DNA of 64,000 nt from the NCBI RefSeq assembly GCF_027213965.1, contig NZ_JAPWGX010000008.1, positions 1-64,000 of the forward strand, written 5' to 3'. The stretch is from Maritalea porphyrae (GTDB taxonomy: Bacteria; Pseudomonadota; Alphaproteobacteria; Rhizobiales; Devosiaceae). Numbering within the stretch: the first letter of the stretch is position 1; each line of letters begins with the position of its first letter. Made by a program: the position numbers and the translations under genes. Below the pieces are notes generated by a model, which saw only the letters and a program-made list of their open reading frames with translations, did no database searches and was not told the DNA's origin. Positions 51,179 to 61,165 of the stretch are shown here, piece by piece.

Positions 51179-52192
51179 CTACTCATCACTTTGCGCCCGT
51201 AGTTTTTCCAAAAATCGCTTTTCCAAATCGGGCAACTCATTCGCCATAAAAACCCTAAACTGATCGGCGTGCTGTATGGCCACGCGGATACGCATATCCG
51301 ATTTGCCAAACGACACTTCCCCAACATCACCAAACGTCGTTTTGGCGGACCGTGCGGGCCTGCTTGCTGCTTCACCCTGCCCTGCAATCGCGCCCAAACA
51401 AGCCATAAACCTATCATCTGAGGTCATTTTTTTGACCTTGTCAGATGACAAGGTTTTGTCTAAATCTTCGAGCTGAGTACCGTCGGCTACAGCCGCGCAA
51501 AGATCCAGCCATCTTGGTCGTCCAATGTTGGGTGCACGGCCGATAGCTTCAACAATTGATTTGGGCAATGTGCGGGTGACGGTGCGAAACTTTGACATTT
51601 GCGCATCGTCCACCCCAAGGGCTGACTTTATGTCTTTGGGCTTAATGCCTGCCGCTTCCATCTCAGCACAAAAAAGCGCTCGTTCAATCCATGAAAGGTC
51701 TTGGCGCTCGGCGTTTTCCATTCCCTGCGCTACAACCAAATCCCGATCAGAAAAAGTGCCAAGGCGCGCCTCAACTTTTTGGCCCAAATCTGCAAGTGCA
51801 CGCCAACGGCGATGTCCAAACACGATTTGATATTTGTGTTCACTTTTGGGGTCGCGACGCACCGAAATTGGTGTGCGTTGACCCTCTTTTTGCAGGGCTT
51901 GCTTAAAACGCTCAAACTCTCGCGGGTCATCATCGGGCAATCGATCACGGAACGGAGAGGGGTCGATATCGCTCGGATCTAAGGTGATGATTTGGCCGCC
52001 ACGTTCTGCCTCAGCCAACAACCTGTCACGTTCTTCACGAATTTCGGTCATTGAGCGTTGGGTTGCCCCAATTACCCCGGCCGCCACCCGACTTGGTGCG
52101 GGGGTAGGTGAGGGAGATGTCTCGCGATTGGCTGCATCACCATTATGAGTCAAATTGCCAAAACTTGAAGCGATGGATTTCTTGCGGCTCAT
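51179..52192 (-). CDS. parB: ParB-family partition protein
   Basis: 337 aa. ParB/Srx nuclease-like N-terminal domain with ITLDPSDIDPSPFRDRLPDD, RTPISVRRDP and the GHRRWRAL box (about residues 120-135), then an HTH central domain (IKPKDIKSALGVDDAQMSKFRTV) and a C-terminal dimerisation part. It binds parS and loads on DNA so that ParA can move the plasmid copies. The ATG at 52192 overlaps the parA stop. One parS-like palindrome lies inside the gene. Confidence 0.92.
   Translation of the reverse strand: MSRKKSIASSFGNLTHNGDAANRETSPSPTPAPSRVAAGVIGATQRSMTEIREERDRLLAEAERGGQIITLDPSDIDPSPFRDRLPDDDPREFERFKQALQKEGQRTPISVRRDPKSEHKYQIVFGHRRWRALADLGQKVEARLGTFSDRDLVVAQGMENAERQDLSWIERALFCAEMEAAGIKPKDIKSALGVDDAQMSKFRTVTRTLPKSIVEAIGRAPNIGRPRWLDLCAAVADGTQLEDLDKTLSSDKVKKMTSDDRFMACLGAIAGQGEAASRPARSAKTTFGDVGEVSFGKSDMRIRVAIQHADQFRVFMANELPDLEKRFLEKLRAQSDE
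51435..51454. promoter_or_regulatory. parS-like palindrome 2, within parB
   Basis: ACCTTGTCAGATGACAAGGT is a 20-bp palindrome except for its central pair and shares CCTTGTCAG-TGACAAG with the site at 51162-51177. It lies in the coding sequence for LSSDKVK of ParB. Confidence 0.65.
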
Positions 52193-53427
52193 GTTCGACC
52201 CCAACTTTTGTGAACCTGATCCAATATCGCCCGATTAACATCATCCATGGATTCACGGGCGCGCTTAAGCGTATTGCGCGGAATTTCACCCGCCTCAACT
52301 TCGTAAATCGAACGTTTGCCCAAACCCGCCAACTCAACCGCAGTGCTTTGCAAGGCTGTGGGCATAATCACATCATCTGCAAACAAATGCCGTAGCAGAG
52401 CAACAATTTGGGTTTGCGCCTGATCATTTGGATCATGCCGTGTGACCAGGTAATTCATGAAATCATTGCGCATGGTTGCGCCAGCATTGCGGATTACGTC
52501 TGCCAGATCCCCAAGCATCAACAAAAACTGGCTCATTGAAGCCACATCCAGCATCGCCGGGTGAATGGTAATCACCATCGATGTGGCAGAGTAAAGCGCA
52601 CCAAGGGTAAGATATCCAAGGGAAGGGGGCGTATCGAGCAAAACGATATCATAATCATCTGCCACCTCTTCAATCGCCAACTTCAACCGTTCAAAAAACA
52701 AGCCGCCTTCAACTTTTTGGTTGGTGCCAAGAACACGTGGAGTTTCATATTCAAACTCCATCACCTCAATATTGCCGGGCACAAGATCCAACCCATCAAA
52801 ATAGGTTTTGCGGATCACTTCACTGATCGGTTTACGCTGCTCATCATATCGCATGGCGGCGTAAATCGTTTCATTTTGCCCCACATCCAATTCGGGTTGA
52901 AACCCAAACATGGCGGAAAGCGAGGCTTGTGGGTCCATATCAATCGTCAACACCCTGTAACCTTGCAACGCCAGGTAATGGGCCAAATGTACCGTGGTCG
53001 TGGTTTTAGCACTACCGCCTTTAAAGTTGGTCGCTGCTAATACTTGCAAATGTTCATGGGGTTGCCGGCTAGGCAACATTGCCAAATCACCGTCAGGTTT
53101 TAGCGCAGCAAAATAGCGACGCAACTCATTGATCTGAGCCAAAGTATAGGCGCGATGATTGTTCTCTAAACGGGCAGGGGAGGGACCCTTGCCATCAATC
53201 GAGAGTGTGCGCAAAGTCGACTCTGGAATAGAGGTCAGCTTTGACACTTCATTGGTCATGAAATAGCGTAAGCTTTTCTCCGCTTCGGGTGGATACATGC
53301 GCTGACGCAAAACTTGTAATTGCCCCGACAACAGGCCAGCATGGTCGACAATCTTGTCGACCGCATCAATTGCGCCGATTTGATGTGATTTGCCCATTTC
53401 GGTTGCTTTTGTGGTCTGTGTCGTCAT
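52189..53427 (-). CDS. parA: ParA-family partition ATPase
   Basis: 412 aa. Residues about 55-115 form a MerR-like HTH (SKLTSIPESTLRTLSIDG, then RAYTLAQINELRRYF), as in large plasmid ParA/RepA proteins that repress their own promoter. The ATPase domain has deviant Walker A KGGSAKTT near residue 135, Walker A' DMDPQASLS and Walker B VLLDTPPSLGY. GAGAGGGAAA precedes the ATG. First gene of the par-rep operon. Confidence 0.94.
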   Translation of the reverse strand: MTTQTTKATEMGKSHQIGAIDAVDKIVDHAGLLSGQLQVLRQRMYPPEAEKSLRYFMTNEVSKLTSIPESTLRTLSIDGKGPSPARLENNHRAYTLAQINELRRYFAALKPDGDLAMLPSRQPHEHLQVLAATNFKGGSAKTTTTVHLAHYLALQGYRVLTIDMDPQASLSAMFGFQPELDVGQNETIYAAMRYDEQRKPISEVIRKTYFDGLDLVPGNIEVMEFEYETPRVLGTNQKVEGGLFFERLKLAIEEVADDYDIVLLDTPPSLGYLTLGALYSATSMVITIHPAMLDVASMSQFLLMLGDLADVIRNAGATMRNDFMNYLVTRHDPNDQAQTQIVALLRHLFADDVIMPTALQSTAVELAGLGKRSIYEVEAGEIPRNTLKRARESMDDVNRAILDQVHKSWGRT

Positions 53428-53669
53428 TTTCCCTCTCTGACGGCAATCGCGCTATATAATGCACTTTTCCCGTCAACAAGTCGCATAAATGCGCCGAGTC
53501 GTAAAGGAAAACAAGGTTACCAACTTCTTAACGCCGCGCGCCGCAAAAAACAGCCTAACAGTTCAGGGGCTTAACGGGGATAAATGACAAACCAAACGTC
53601 CAAAATCCAGGCCAATTGCGGTAACCGTCGGGCACAAATTCAACGGCTCCATCAACCGCAGGGGAATCA

Positions 53670-53892
53670 GCAAACATTGTTTGCCCACGAAATAAGTTCA
53701 TTAAAGTACAAAACGAAACCCATTTAAGATGCGCATGGCACATCATACGACGGTGCCACTGAAGCCCCCTGATACTGGGCGCAAGAAGACACATTGTGTC
53801 GGCACAGTCCCGACACAAATTCGAAACAAACCGGGATGTTTCAACGACTCAAAAACCGAAAGGGGAAGGCATCCCGCCGCTCCCTCTTTCGG
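53670..53892. promoter_or_regulatory. palindrome cluster between parA and fic
   Basis: The 563-bp space 53428-53990 contains GCAAACATTGTTTGC (53670-53684), a 9-bp inverted repeat TTGTGTCGG/CCGACACAA (53794-53818, 7-bp spacer) and a stem CCGAAAG/CTTTCGG (53856-53892). No gene is apparent. They may be ParA operator, origin or incompatibility elements; the last could be a terminator. Confidence 0.45.
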
Positions 53893-53923
53893 CAAAAGGT
53901 CACAATGGGGCCAAAAATGATCG

Positions 53924-53970
53924 ATAGAATTTCATTCTATAACTCATTTTATGTGGTATGGTGAGTTATA
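53924..53970. promoter_or_regulatory. nested inverted repeats upstream of fic
   Basis: ATAGAATttcATTCTAT (53924-53940) overlaps the left arm of a second repeat, TATAACTCA (53938-53946) with TGAGTTATA (53962-53970). They lie 20-65 bp before the fic start and look like a repressor site over the promoter. Confidence 0.65.
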
Positions 53971-53990
53971 ACAGCAGCGGACTATAGCTC

Positions 53991-55079
53991 ATGAAATGGA
54001 ATTGGCAACGAACAAATTGGCCCCACTTTGCCTATGATAGCGAGGCTATCAAGACGTTGGAAACTGAATTTTTGCAACAAAGCGGTATTGCCATCGGCGC
54101 ATTCAAGCATATCCGTCAAGATGAAAAAGCAGAACTCATTGTGGAGCTGATCAGCACCGAAGCGCTTAAAACCTCTGAAATTGAAGGGGAATATTTCAAT
54201 AGGGAATCCGTGCAGGCCTCCATCCGTCGCAATTTTGGGCTGGAAGACAAAAACCTCAAGGCGACCGCCGCAGAGCAGGGCATTGCCCAAATGATGAATG
54301 CACTCTACGAGGATTTTCGAGAACCACTTAGCCACGATATGATTTTTGAGTGGCATAAAATGATAACAGCCGGCAGGCACGACCTCATTGATATCGGGCG
54401 CTATCGCACCCATGAAGAGCCTATGCAGATCGTTTCCGGGCCCGATTACGCGCGCAAAGTTCACTTTGAAGCGCCGCCATCAGCGCAAATTCATGCCCAA
54501 ATGGATCAATTCATAACTTGGTTCAACAAAAACACCACACTGCCAGCCCTAACCTGTGCCAGCATCGCGCATCTGTATTTTGAGTGTATCCATCCATTTG
54601 AGGATGGCAACGGGCGGATTGGACGTGCCATTGCTGAGAAGTCGCTTTCTCAAAATCTAGGGCAACCAACACTGCTCGCTCTATCCAACTCCATTAATAC
54701 GGCCAAAAAGGCATATTACTCCAATTTGGAGAAATCAAACAAAGACTTAGAACTAACAAGTTGGATCAAATATTTCGGTGAAACGATCCTAACTGCCCAG
54801 CAATACTCATTGCGTCTAATAGAGTTTCTAATTGCCAAAACAAAACTCTTCGACCAGCTTCGCGGCCAGCTCAACCCACGACAAGAAAAGGCGATGATAC
54901 GGATATTTCGCGAAGGGCCGGACGGTTTTAAAGGGGGGCTTAGCGCTGAAAACTACGTTTCAATAACCGGTGCGACACGCCCAACAACAACAAGGGATTT
55001 GGCAGACTTAGTCCAAAAAAAGGCACTCACAAAAACCGGCACGCGCCGCCACACCAGATACTGGCTGAAACTAGACTAA
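53991..55079 (+). CDS. Fic-domain AMP-transferase
   Basis: 362 aa. An N-terminal DUF4172-like region precedes the Fic core. Active loop HPFEDGNGRIGR lies at residues 201-212 with the catalytic H201. T61-S-E-I-E65-G66 matches the inhibitory [S/T]xxxE[G/N] motif located before the core, so this is a self-inhibited class II Fic. The C-terminal 110 residues hold a winged-helix-like region (PRQEKAMIRIFREGPDGFKGG, then TTTRDLADLVQKKAL). It would attach AMP to a protein target. It stands alone beside the par operon, with strong inverted repeats upstream; the winged helix may autoregulate. Confidence 0.9.
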   Translation: MKWNWQRTNWPHFAYDSEAIKTLETEFLQQSGIAIGAFKHIRQDEKAELIVELISTEALKTSEIEGEYFNRESVQASIRRNFGLEDKNLKATAAEQGIAQMMNALYEDFREPLSHDMIFEWHKMITAGRHDLIDIGRYRTHEEPMQIVSGPDYARKVHFEAPPSAQIHAQMDQFITWFNKNTTLPALTCASIAHLYFECIHPFEDGNGRIGRAIAEKSLSQNLGQPTLLALSNSINTAKKAYYSNLEKSNKDLELTSWIKYFGETILTAQQYSLRLIEFLIAKTKLFDQLRGQLNPRQEKAMIRIFREGPDGFKGGLSAENYVSITGATRPTTTRDLADLVQKKALTKTGTRRHTRYWLKLD

Positions 55080-55187
55080 CAAAGTGGGAAATCACGCACC
55101 AACGCAAGTATGCCTTGCCTATTGTGTTAGGGGGCGAGCCAAGCACACCTAAAAGTCTCGCTTGATTGCTCTTGCGATGAGGGTGCT

Positions 55188-55487
55188 ATGCATCATCATG
55201 ACGCCGCAAAATTGATTTCACAAGTTGATGTGTTTTTGTCAAACCAAGCGCAGCTGCTATTTATCTTGCAAGCTGATGAGATTGTGGCGTCAGATGTGAG
55301 CGCAACATTTGGCGAAAGCTGCCTTGAGGTAGTCAAACAAAGTGCTCAAGGTGCTTCCATGATCCAAAATGGAACGCATATTCATTCGCCAGCAATTGCG
55401 AGTGAGGTGGTTGACACAACCGTTGCCGGCGATGCCTTCAATGCAGGGTTCATTTCAGCATGGCTTGGTGGCAAAACTCGAGTCTAA
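55188..55487 (+). pseudogene. C-terminal fragment of a PfkB-type sugar kinase
   Basis: The 99-aa frame ends VVDTTVAGDAFNAGFISAW, matching the DTxGAGDxFxAGF active-site motif of ribokinase-like enzymes except that V replaces the anion-hole G. The N-terminal two thirds of the kinase are absent. It is a decayed remnant, perhaps of a sugar kinase once belonging to the downstream catabolic locus. 55080-55187 and 55488-55542 hold nothing. Confidence 0.75.
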
Positions 55488-55542
55488 CTGAAAGCGGCGC
55501 CAAATTTACGCAAGCTCTTCTTCACACAAGAATGCTGTTTCC

Positions 55543-57594
55543 TCACCTCAAGCTGGCTTCGATGTTGCCGCCATCCACGGTCATAATGTGGGCCGTTGTG
55601 CGAGGCGCTAACGCCAAGGCCACAAAAGCTTGAGCAACATGGCTGGCTTCAACCTCTCGTTTGAGTAAATTACCCGATAGATAGGTTTCAGCGCTAATAT
55701 TGCGAGACTTTGAGCGGCTGGCGATAAACTCATCCGTGAGTAAACCTGACCGGATACGATCCGCATTGACGCCATTTACGCGAATTCCCAATTCGCCAAG
55801 CTCGAGAGCAAACTGCTTGACCAAAAAGAAAGTCGCAGCCTTAGGCAAACCGTAGGCGCCAAAATCCTTTCCTGGATTAACGGCTTGCTTGGACACATTG
55901 AACAAAATACTCCCACCAGTGCTCTGAACTTGCATTACTCTTGCCACAGCCTGGGCAATTTTTTGGTGAGAGAAGAAGTTCAACTCAAAGCTGTTGCGCA
56001 AGGTGTCTTGATCCATCTCCAGCATAGACTTGGACCAAGCAGCACCGGCATTGCTCACCAAAACGTCAACGCCGCCAAACCGACTAACTATTGCATCTAC
56101 GGCGGTTTGGGGGCCGTCTTCGCTGCATAAATCTACTATAGCACCGTCATGGTCCATGCCCAATTCGTTCAGCGCGGCGAATAGTCCATCACGATCGCGA
56201 TCGACTAAAAAAATGTTGGCACCTTGATCCCTAAATGCCTTGGCTGCTGCCAAACCAATGGCACCCGCCCCCCCTGTTATCAAAACGGCCTTACCCAGCA
56301 TCGCTTTTGGTTTGGCTTTGCCCAACTTGGCTTGTTCCAATGCCCAATATTCCATGTCAAACAAATCATCTTCATTGATGGGATAGAAACCACCGCTTCC
56401 TTCTGCCCACTCCATCACTTGTACAGTTTGAACACCCAGATCCGCAGCGATGCGGGCCGCACCGGCATTGCTTCCAACACCAATTATGCCAAGACCGTGA
56501 ACCCAAAAAAGGTTCGGGGTCGGCAAAAGCATTGTTTTTTGGTCCGGTACGCGTGCGTTTTGTCGCGCAAAATACTCTTTATAATTGTTAATGAATTTAT
56601 CAATTGCAGCGTCGATTTCACCTTGATCATCGCTGGCAATAATTGTTGGAAATGCCTTGGTACGGATCACATGGTCCGGCGTTGCCACCCCGCGCGTTGC
56701 CAAGTCGTCCAGGTCTTCGCGAGCCAAAAACCGTAAGATCTGATCGCTGGTACGCAGATCCAAAAATGGCGCGGCTTGATCTTGGTTGCCCGTGTGCGCC
56801 TTCATGGCGCGCGCTAAACTGGCGCGAATTTTGGGCAACACACTCTTGGCGCTGAGCTGTATTTTAGGGGCATGAGGTTGCGTGTCGGCGCGTCGCTCAA
56901 ACCAGTTTTCCACTGCACTTACGTGATCCACCATCAACTCATAAGATGATTTGGCGTCAGGCCCGAAAGTGAAATGTCCGTGATTGATGAGGAGTAAGCC
57001 CTCAACATTGGGGTTTTTGTCAAAAACATCAGCCGCTACTTTGGCCAATTCAAACCCAGGCATGATGTAGGGAACAAAAGCAACTTTATCACCGAAAATC
57101 TCGGCGAGGACCTCTTTGACATTTGGCAGGTTGGCCAAAGCGAGCATAGCCGTTGCATGGGTATGATCGACAAATTTATGGGGAATATAGGCATGCAACA
57201 AAGTTTCAACTGAAGGGTTTGGCGAAGTGCTATCCAGCAAATTCGAACGTTGCAAATTCACCATGTCTTCATCGGAAAGTGCGTCCAGCTGGCGCAGTTT
57301 TTCCAGCGGTGCAATATGCACCCCAGGCAACCCCGCCGCCTCAATGGTCTCAAGATCCCATCCGCTACCTTTTACGTGCAATACATCGGTTTTGTCGCCG
57401 AATATATTTTGCCGACTGACCTTAACAGACGTGTTGCCTCCGCCATGCATAACCATATCAGGGTCTTGACCAATCAAGCGGGATGTATAAACCCTCAATG
57501 CGAGTTGACGATCTGCTTCCTCTGGTCCAGCATTATCATGTAATTGTTGAGCGTCTTTTGCGTTCCAGAGATTTTTAACCACGAGGCCGTCCAT
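55543..57594 (-). CDS. bifunctional class II aldolase / short-chain dehydrogenase
   Basis: 683 aa from the ATG at 57594; a longer frame to 57888 would overlap the SorC promoter and adds non-homologous residues. The N-terminal half is a class II (fuculose/rhamnulose-1-phosphate-type) aldolase: MHGGGNTSVK near residue 45, FVDHTHATAMLAL near 140 and INHGHFTFG near 205 hold the zinc histidines. The C-terminal half is an SDR with GGAGAIG near 435 and YGLPKAA near 590. The fusion equals the RhaD-type aldolase/aldehyde dehydrogenase. With mtnK and mtnA nearby it should cleave 5-methylthioribulose- or 5-deoxyribulose-1-phosphate to DHAP and an aldehyde, which the SDR then converts. A rhamnose role is less likely without rhaI/rhaK. 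Confidence 0.87.
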   Translation of the reverse strand: MDGLVVKNLWNAKDAQQLHDNAGPEEADRQLALRVYTSRLIGQDPDMVMHGGGNTSVKVSRQNIFGDKTDVLHVKGSGWDLETIEAAGLPGVHIAPLEKLRQLDALSDEDMVNLQRSNLLDSTSPNPSVETLLHAYIPHKFVDHTHATAMLALANLPNVKEVLAEIFGDKVAFVPYIMPGFELAKVAADVFDKNPNVEGLLLINHGHFTFGPDAKSSYELMVDHVSAVENWFERRADTQPHAPKIQLSAKSVLPKIRASLARAMKAHTGNQDQAAPFLDLRTSDQILRFLAREDLDDLATRGVATPDHVIRTKAFPTIIASDDQGEIDAAIDKFINNYKEYFARQNARVPDQKTMLLPTPNLFWVHGLGIIGVGSNAGAARIAADLGVQTVQVMEWAEGSGGFYPINEDDLFDMEYWALEQAKLGKAKPKAMLGKAVLITGGAGAIGLAAAKAFRDQGANIFLVDRDRDGLFAALNELGMDHDGAIVDLCSEDGPQTAVDAIVSRFGGVDVLVSNAGAAWSKSMLEMDQDTLRNSFELNFFSHQKIAQAVARVMQVQSTGGSILFNVSKQAVNPGKDFGAYGLPKAATFFLVKQFALELGELGIRVNGVNADRIRSGLLTDEFIASRSKSRNISAETYLSGNLLKREVEASHVAQAFVALALAPRTTAHIMTVDGGNIEASLR

Positions 57595-57616
57595 TCCATT
57601 TGGGGGATTTTTTGTA

Positions 57617-57647
57617 ATTTGACAAATGTTGACATCATCTGTCAAAT
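57617..57647. promoter_or_regulatory. SorC operator 1
   Basis: ATTTGACA (57617-57624) and TGTCAAAT (57640-57647) form an 8-bp inverted repeat with a 15-bp spacer, in the divergent space between the aldolase and SorC genes. The TTTGACA core recurs at 61166-61197. Confidence 0.72.
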
Positions 57648-57663
57648 GGAAAAGAGGGAATTT

Positions 57664-58638
57664 ATGGCATACGGCAAAAGAAGAGCCTCCGGGCAGGTCA
57701 GCGGTGATGAAATTGTAGTGGAGGCCGCTTGGCTTTACTATCATGATGGGCTGAACCAAAACGAAATTGCCGACCGGTTGCGTGTTTCCCGAGCAACTGT
57801 GGTCAACTACTTGCAAGAAGCGCGAGAGAATAACTACATTCGCGTCACTATGGCCCCGGATGTGTTTATTGGGCACAAGCTTTCGCATCAGTTGCGTGAA
57901 AAATTTGGCCTAAAGGCTGTATTCATAGTGCCAAATGGTTTGGGCGGTGTTCAATCACATTTAACGCGTGCCGCCCGCGGAGCGGCCGAATGGTTGCCGG
58001 ATTTGATCGTCCCCGGTGATAAACTGGGCGTGGCATGGGGTCAGACCATCTATGAAATGGCAGAATTATTGGTCTCTTCTGGAAAGGTGACAATACCTGA
58101 TGTGGAAGTGGCTCAACTAGTCGGTTCCATGGCGACGCCATATGGGTTCACCGCAGAAATTTGTTCAGCACATTTAGCCCAAGGGCTTGGTGCTGCTTGT
58201 GTTAACTTGCACGCCCCAGCCATTGTAACCAATGCGGATCTAGCGCAGCAATTACGTGAGGAACCAATTATAAAAAAGCAATTGGCGGCGCTAGGCCAAT
58301 GTAACAAGGCGGTGTTCGCCGCCGGATCTGTTTGCGCCAATTCTCACGTGGTGATGAGCGGTATTGCCAGTGAAGATGACCTAAAAACTTACGTTGAAAA
58401 TGGCGCCTGTGGTGTCTTGTGTGGTCGTTTTGTCAATAAAGAAGGCAAACCCGTTAGTGGCCCACTGGATGAACGCATGATTGGTGTTGAATTAAACAAA
58501 CTCACCGATCTGGAAATGGGGCTGCTGGTTTCAGTTGGTGAAGACAAAGCACAAGCCATGTGCGCGGTGATGAATGGGGGATATGCAACACATTTGGTCA
58601 CAGACGCAGATACAGCCCAAATCATATTGGACCTTTAG
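57664..58638 (+). CDS. SorC-family (DeoR/SorC) transcriptional regulator
   Basis: 324 aa from the ATG at 57664 (GAGGG upstream; ATG at 57646 possible). N-terminal HTH at residues about 12-60 (LYYHDGLNQNEIADRLRVSRATVVNYL) and a SorC sugar-phosphate-binding domain (VPNGLGGVQSHLTRAAR, then KLGVAWGQTIYEM). Sugar-phosphate sensing is typical. It is divergent to the aldolase gene and probably controls it, mtnKA and the ABC importer through TTTGACA sites. A terminator separates it from convergent mtnA. Confidence 0.92.
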   Translation: MAYGKRRASGQVSGDEIVVEAAWLYYHDGLNQNEIADRLRVSRATVVNYLQEARENNYIRVTMAPDVFIGHKLSHQLREKFGLKAVFIVPNGLGGVQSHLTRAARGAAEWLPDLIVPGDKLGVAWGQTIYEMAELLVSSGKVTIPDVEVAQLVGSMATPYGFTAEICSAHLAQGLGAACVNLHAPAIVTNADLAQQLREEPIIKKQLAALGQCNKAVFAAGSVCANSHVVMSGIASEDDLKTYVENGACGVLCGRFVNKEGKPVSGPLDERMIGVELNKLTDLEMGLLVSVGEDKAQAMCAVMNGGYATHLVTDADTAQIILDL

Positions 58639-58664
58639 TCTGGCATAATTTGTAAAACCAAGTG

Positions 58665-58694
58665 AAAAGGGCGCAACCAAAGGGCGCCCTTTTT
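58665..58694. terminator. bidirectional terminator between sorC-type gene and mtnA
   Basis: AAAAGGGCGC (58665-58674) pairs with GCGCCCTTTT (58684-58693), a 10-bp stem with a 9-nt loop and flanking A- and T-runs on both strands. It lies between two convergent genes. Confidence 0.88.
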
Positions 58695-58701
58695 GAAATA
58701 G

Positions 58702-59796
58702 TTACTTGTGCTCAGGGAAAAGACCTTCGAGCCCCTCCCGAGAAGCGGGGCAAACGCCGCGCTCGGTAATCAACCCAGTTATTAACCTTGCTGGGGTCAC
58801 ATCAAAAGCAGGGTTGCCGCCTTGGGTTGCATCAGGCGAGATTTGAACCCAATCGCGCTTGCCATTTTGCAATTTGCCATAAACGTGAGTGACTTCGCGT
58901 CCATCGCGCTCTTCAATGGGGATTTCTTTCACCCCATCACTAACAGTCCAATCGATTGTCGGCGACGGCAAAGCCACAAAGAAGGGAACATTGTTGTCTT
59001 TGGCTGCAAGCGCCTTCAAATAGGTGCCAATTTTATTGCATACATCGCCTTGCGCGGTGGTGCGGTCGGTGCCGACAATCACCAAGTCTACTTGGCCGTG
59101 CTGCATTAAGTGCCCGCCCGCATTGTCCACGATCAGCGTGTGCGGCACGCCGTGGCTGGCCATTTCCCAGCTCGTCAATTGGGCACCTTGGTTCCGTGGA
59201 CGTGTTTCATCTACCCAAACATGAACTTTTAGGCCCTTTTCAACCGCATGATAGATCGGTGAGGTGGCTGTGCCCCAATCTACCGTGGCAAGCCAGCCCG
59301 CATTGCAATGCGTTAAAATATTAATCGTCTCGCCAGGTGCTTTTTTAGACGCAATCTCTTCGATGAGTTTCAGGCCATTTTCACCAATGGATCGGTTAAT
59401 CTCAACATCTTCATCACAAATTTCTGCGGCCAGCTCAAAAGCAGCGGCCTCGCGTTCTCCAGGGGCAATGGCTCTAAGATGAACTTTGGTCCGATTCAAC
59501 GCCCAACGCAGATTGATTGCTGTGGGCCGTGTCTCGTGTAGCAACTCCCAAGTAGTCTCCAGATTTGCATCTGAAGGGTCATCTGCCATTGCTAACGCCA
59601 CGCCATAGGCCGCTGTGGCACCGATCAACGGAGCGCCGCGCACCCACATATCCTTAATGGCAATTGCTGCGTCCTCGCGCGATTTAAGGTCAACAACTTT
59701 GAGCTCATGTGGCAACAGGCGTTGTTCGATGATTTTGACGGTTTTTTGATCATCCCCTAACCAAATTGAACGGTAATGTGTGCCATCTATTCTCAT
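58702..59796 (-). CDS. mtnA: S-methyl-5-thioribose-1-phosphate isomerase
   Basis: 364 aa, eIF2B-like fold. Catalytic C164 in THCNAG and D244 in [18 protein letters not shown], plus the early [14 protein letters not shown] substrate motif (residues 52-65). It converts the aldose 1-phosphate (methylthioribose- or 5-deoxyribose-1-phosphate) to the ketose. The start overlaps the mtnK stop (ATGA). Full length. Confidence 0.95.
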   Translation of the reverse strand: MRIDGTHYRSIWLGDDQKTVKIIEQRLLPHELKVVDLKSREDAAIAIKDMWVRGAPLIGATAAYGVALAMADDPSDANLETTWELLHETRPTAINLRWALNRTKVHLRAIAPGEREAAAFELAAEICDEDVEINRSIGENGLKLIEEIASKKAPGETINILTHCNAGWLATVDWGTATSPIYHAVEKGLKVHVWVDETRPRNQGAQLTSWEMASHGVPHTLIVDNAGGHLMQHGQVDLVIVGTDRTTAQGDVCNKIGTYLKALAAKDNNVPFFVALPSPTIDWTVSDGVKEIPIEERDGREVTHVYGKLQNGKRDWVQISPDATQGGNPAFDVTPARLITGLITERGVCPASREGLEGLFPEHK

Positions 59797-61061
59797 AGGT
59801 AGTTTTCCTTTCTTACCGCGCGAGCAAGCTCGGCGATCTGGTACGGGGAGTTGTAGGCATTTCGAGACAAGACGAGCTGGCGTCCAAATTGCAACGCGCG
59901 CGCCTCACAAACCGCACGTAAGTCATCATTTTCTATGCTGTCCAGCTCCATAATATGAGCAAGACCCAGAATCCGTCTGTGCATTTCAATGCCGGCAAAG
60001 CCTAGCAAATCGCTCCAGATGTCTTTGAGACGGTCGGCAAGGGCTCTTTCAGCTGCAATAGTTTGGTTTTGATCTTCGAAAAGCCGTCTGTCATAAAGAA
60101 TGCCCGTGCGCTCTGTCCGCCATAGATGGCAGAATTCTTGTTCGAAATGTTGCCAAATGTCGCACGTCACATCCAAAATCCACTGGGCATATCCGTCTCG
60201 CGCGCCTTTTGACGTTTCGTGGCCGTCTTGTGCAAAATAGGCCATATAGAAGTTGCCCAACATCATGCCGATATCGAAGCCGATTGGGCCATAGGTAGCA
60301 AATTCTGGATCAATCACCACTGTTTCACGATCTGTGACCATTATGGAGCCGGTATGCAGATCGCCATGCAACAAGGTCTCTGCATTGTTGCAGAATTTGG
60401 CTTTAAAGTGCTGAGCAGTGACCTTAAGATCCATATCTGCACGCAGATCCGCGACAATACCATTCAAATGTGGGCTGGTATGGCGGTTCATCTTTGCGTC
60501 ACAATATGGATCTGTGAACACCAAGTTTTCCGTGATATCACAAAGCTCAGCATTGTCGGCGAACAGCGCAAGGTCTTTTTTGCGCTCCTTCGTATTCATT
60601 GAAAGATCTGAGCCTCGAAACAGGGTCCGGGCACAGAACTTACCGGTAAATTCCGCCAAATTCTCGTGCTTTACGCCGTCTTTGAGGCTGTTGCGCAATA
60701 TGACATGCGGTGACATGAACTGCATTACGATCAACGCTTGCGATTCATCGAAGTGATATACTCTTGGTACAGCCCCGGGCGCATATTTTGCTTGCCGAAT
60801 GAGCGCATGATATTCAAAGAAAGCGCGTTTTAAGGGAAGGGGCCAGCTGTCTCCCACAAGGCGTACATAAGGCAATGCTTGCTTCACAATCGCTTGCCCG
60901 CTCGGTCCGCTAACAATAAACACAAGATTCAAATTTCCATCGCCAACTTCTTGCGCGGACCATATGCTGGAATCCGGTCCAACTTTTTCTTTCATGATCT
61001 CCAATTGGCCCAATTTCTCACCAATCGTGTCTACGTTTAATGGTTCGTATGAACTGCCCAT
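59793..61061 (-). CDS. mtnK: S-methyl-5-thioribose kinase
   Basis: 422 aa, aminoglycoside-phosphotransferase-like fold. [10 protein letters not shown] near residue 230 is the catalytic loop and [15 protein letters not shown] near 248 the metal-binding DxE-type motif; [11 protein letters not shown] near 41 is the nucleotide-binding stretch. It phosphorylates methylthioribose (5-deoxyribose is accepted by known relatives) at C1. GGGAGGA precedes the ATG. First gene of the mtnK-mtnA operon, divergent from the importer with a shared operator. Confidence 0.94.
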   Translation of the reverse strand: MGSSYEPLNVDTIGEKLGQLEIMKEKVGPDSSIWSAQEVGDGNLNLVFIVSGPSGQAIVKQALPYVRLVGDSWPLPLKRAFFEYHALIRQAKYAPGAVPRVYHFDESQALIVMQFMSPHVILRNSLKDGVKHENLAEFTGKFCARTLFRGSDLSMNTKERKKDLALFADNAELCDITENLVFTDPYCDAKMNRHTSPHLNGIVADLRADMDLKVTAQHFKAKFCNNAETLLHGDLHTGSIMVTDRETVVIDPEFATYGPIGFDIGMMLGNFYMAYFAQDGHETSKGARDGYAQWILDVTCDIWQHFEQEFCHLWRTERTGILYDRRLFEDQNQTIAAERALADRLKDIWSDLLGFAGIEMHRRILGLAHIMELDSIENDDLRAVCEARALQFGRQLVLSRNAYNSPYQIAELARAVRKENYL

Positions 61062-61165
61062 AAAATCCTCCCAAGGCGCCGGTCAAGCTAACAGAATCGA
61101 AGGTCAGAGTGACATGCGTGTGCGTAGGCGCCAAATACATATTCACCCATGAATTGCAATTTAAC

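Noticed and set aside
55543-57594. Rhamnose catabolic locus (RhaD)
   Set aside because: No rhaI, rhaK or rhaM; mtnK and mtnA are adjacent instead, so a DHAP shunt fits better. Not excluded outside the window.
57595-57888. 98-residue N-terminal extension of the aldolase-dehydrogenase
   Set aside because: It would overlap the SorC operator and regulator start, and the extra sequence is not aldolase-like; the ATG at 57594 gives the normal N-terminus.
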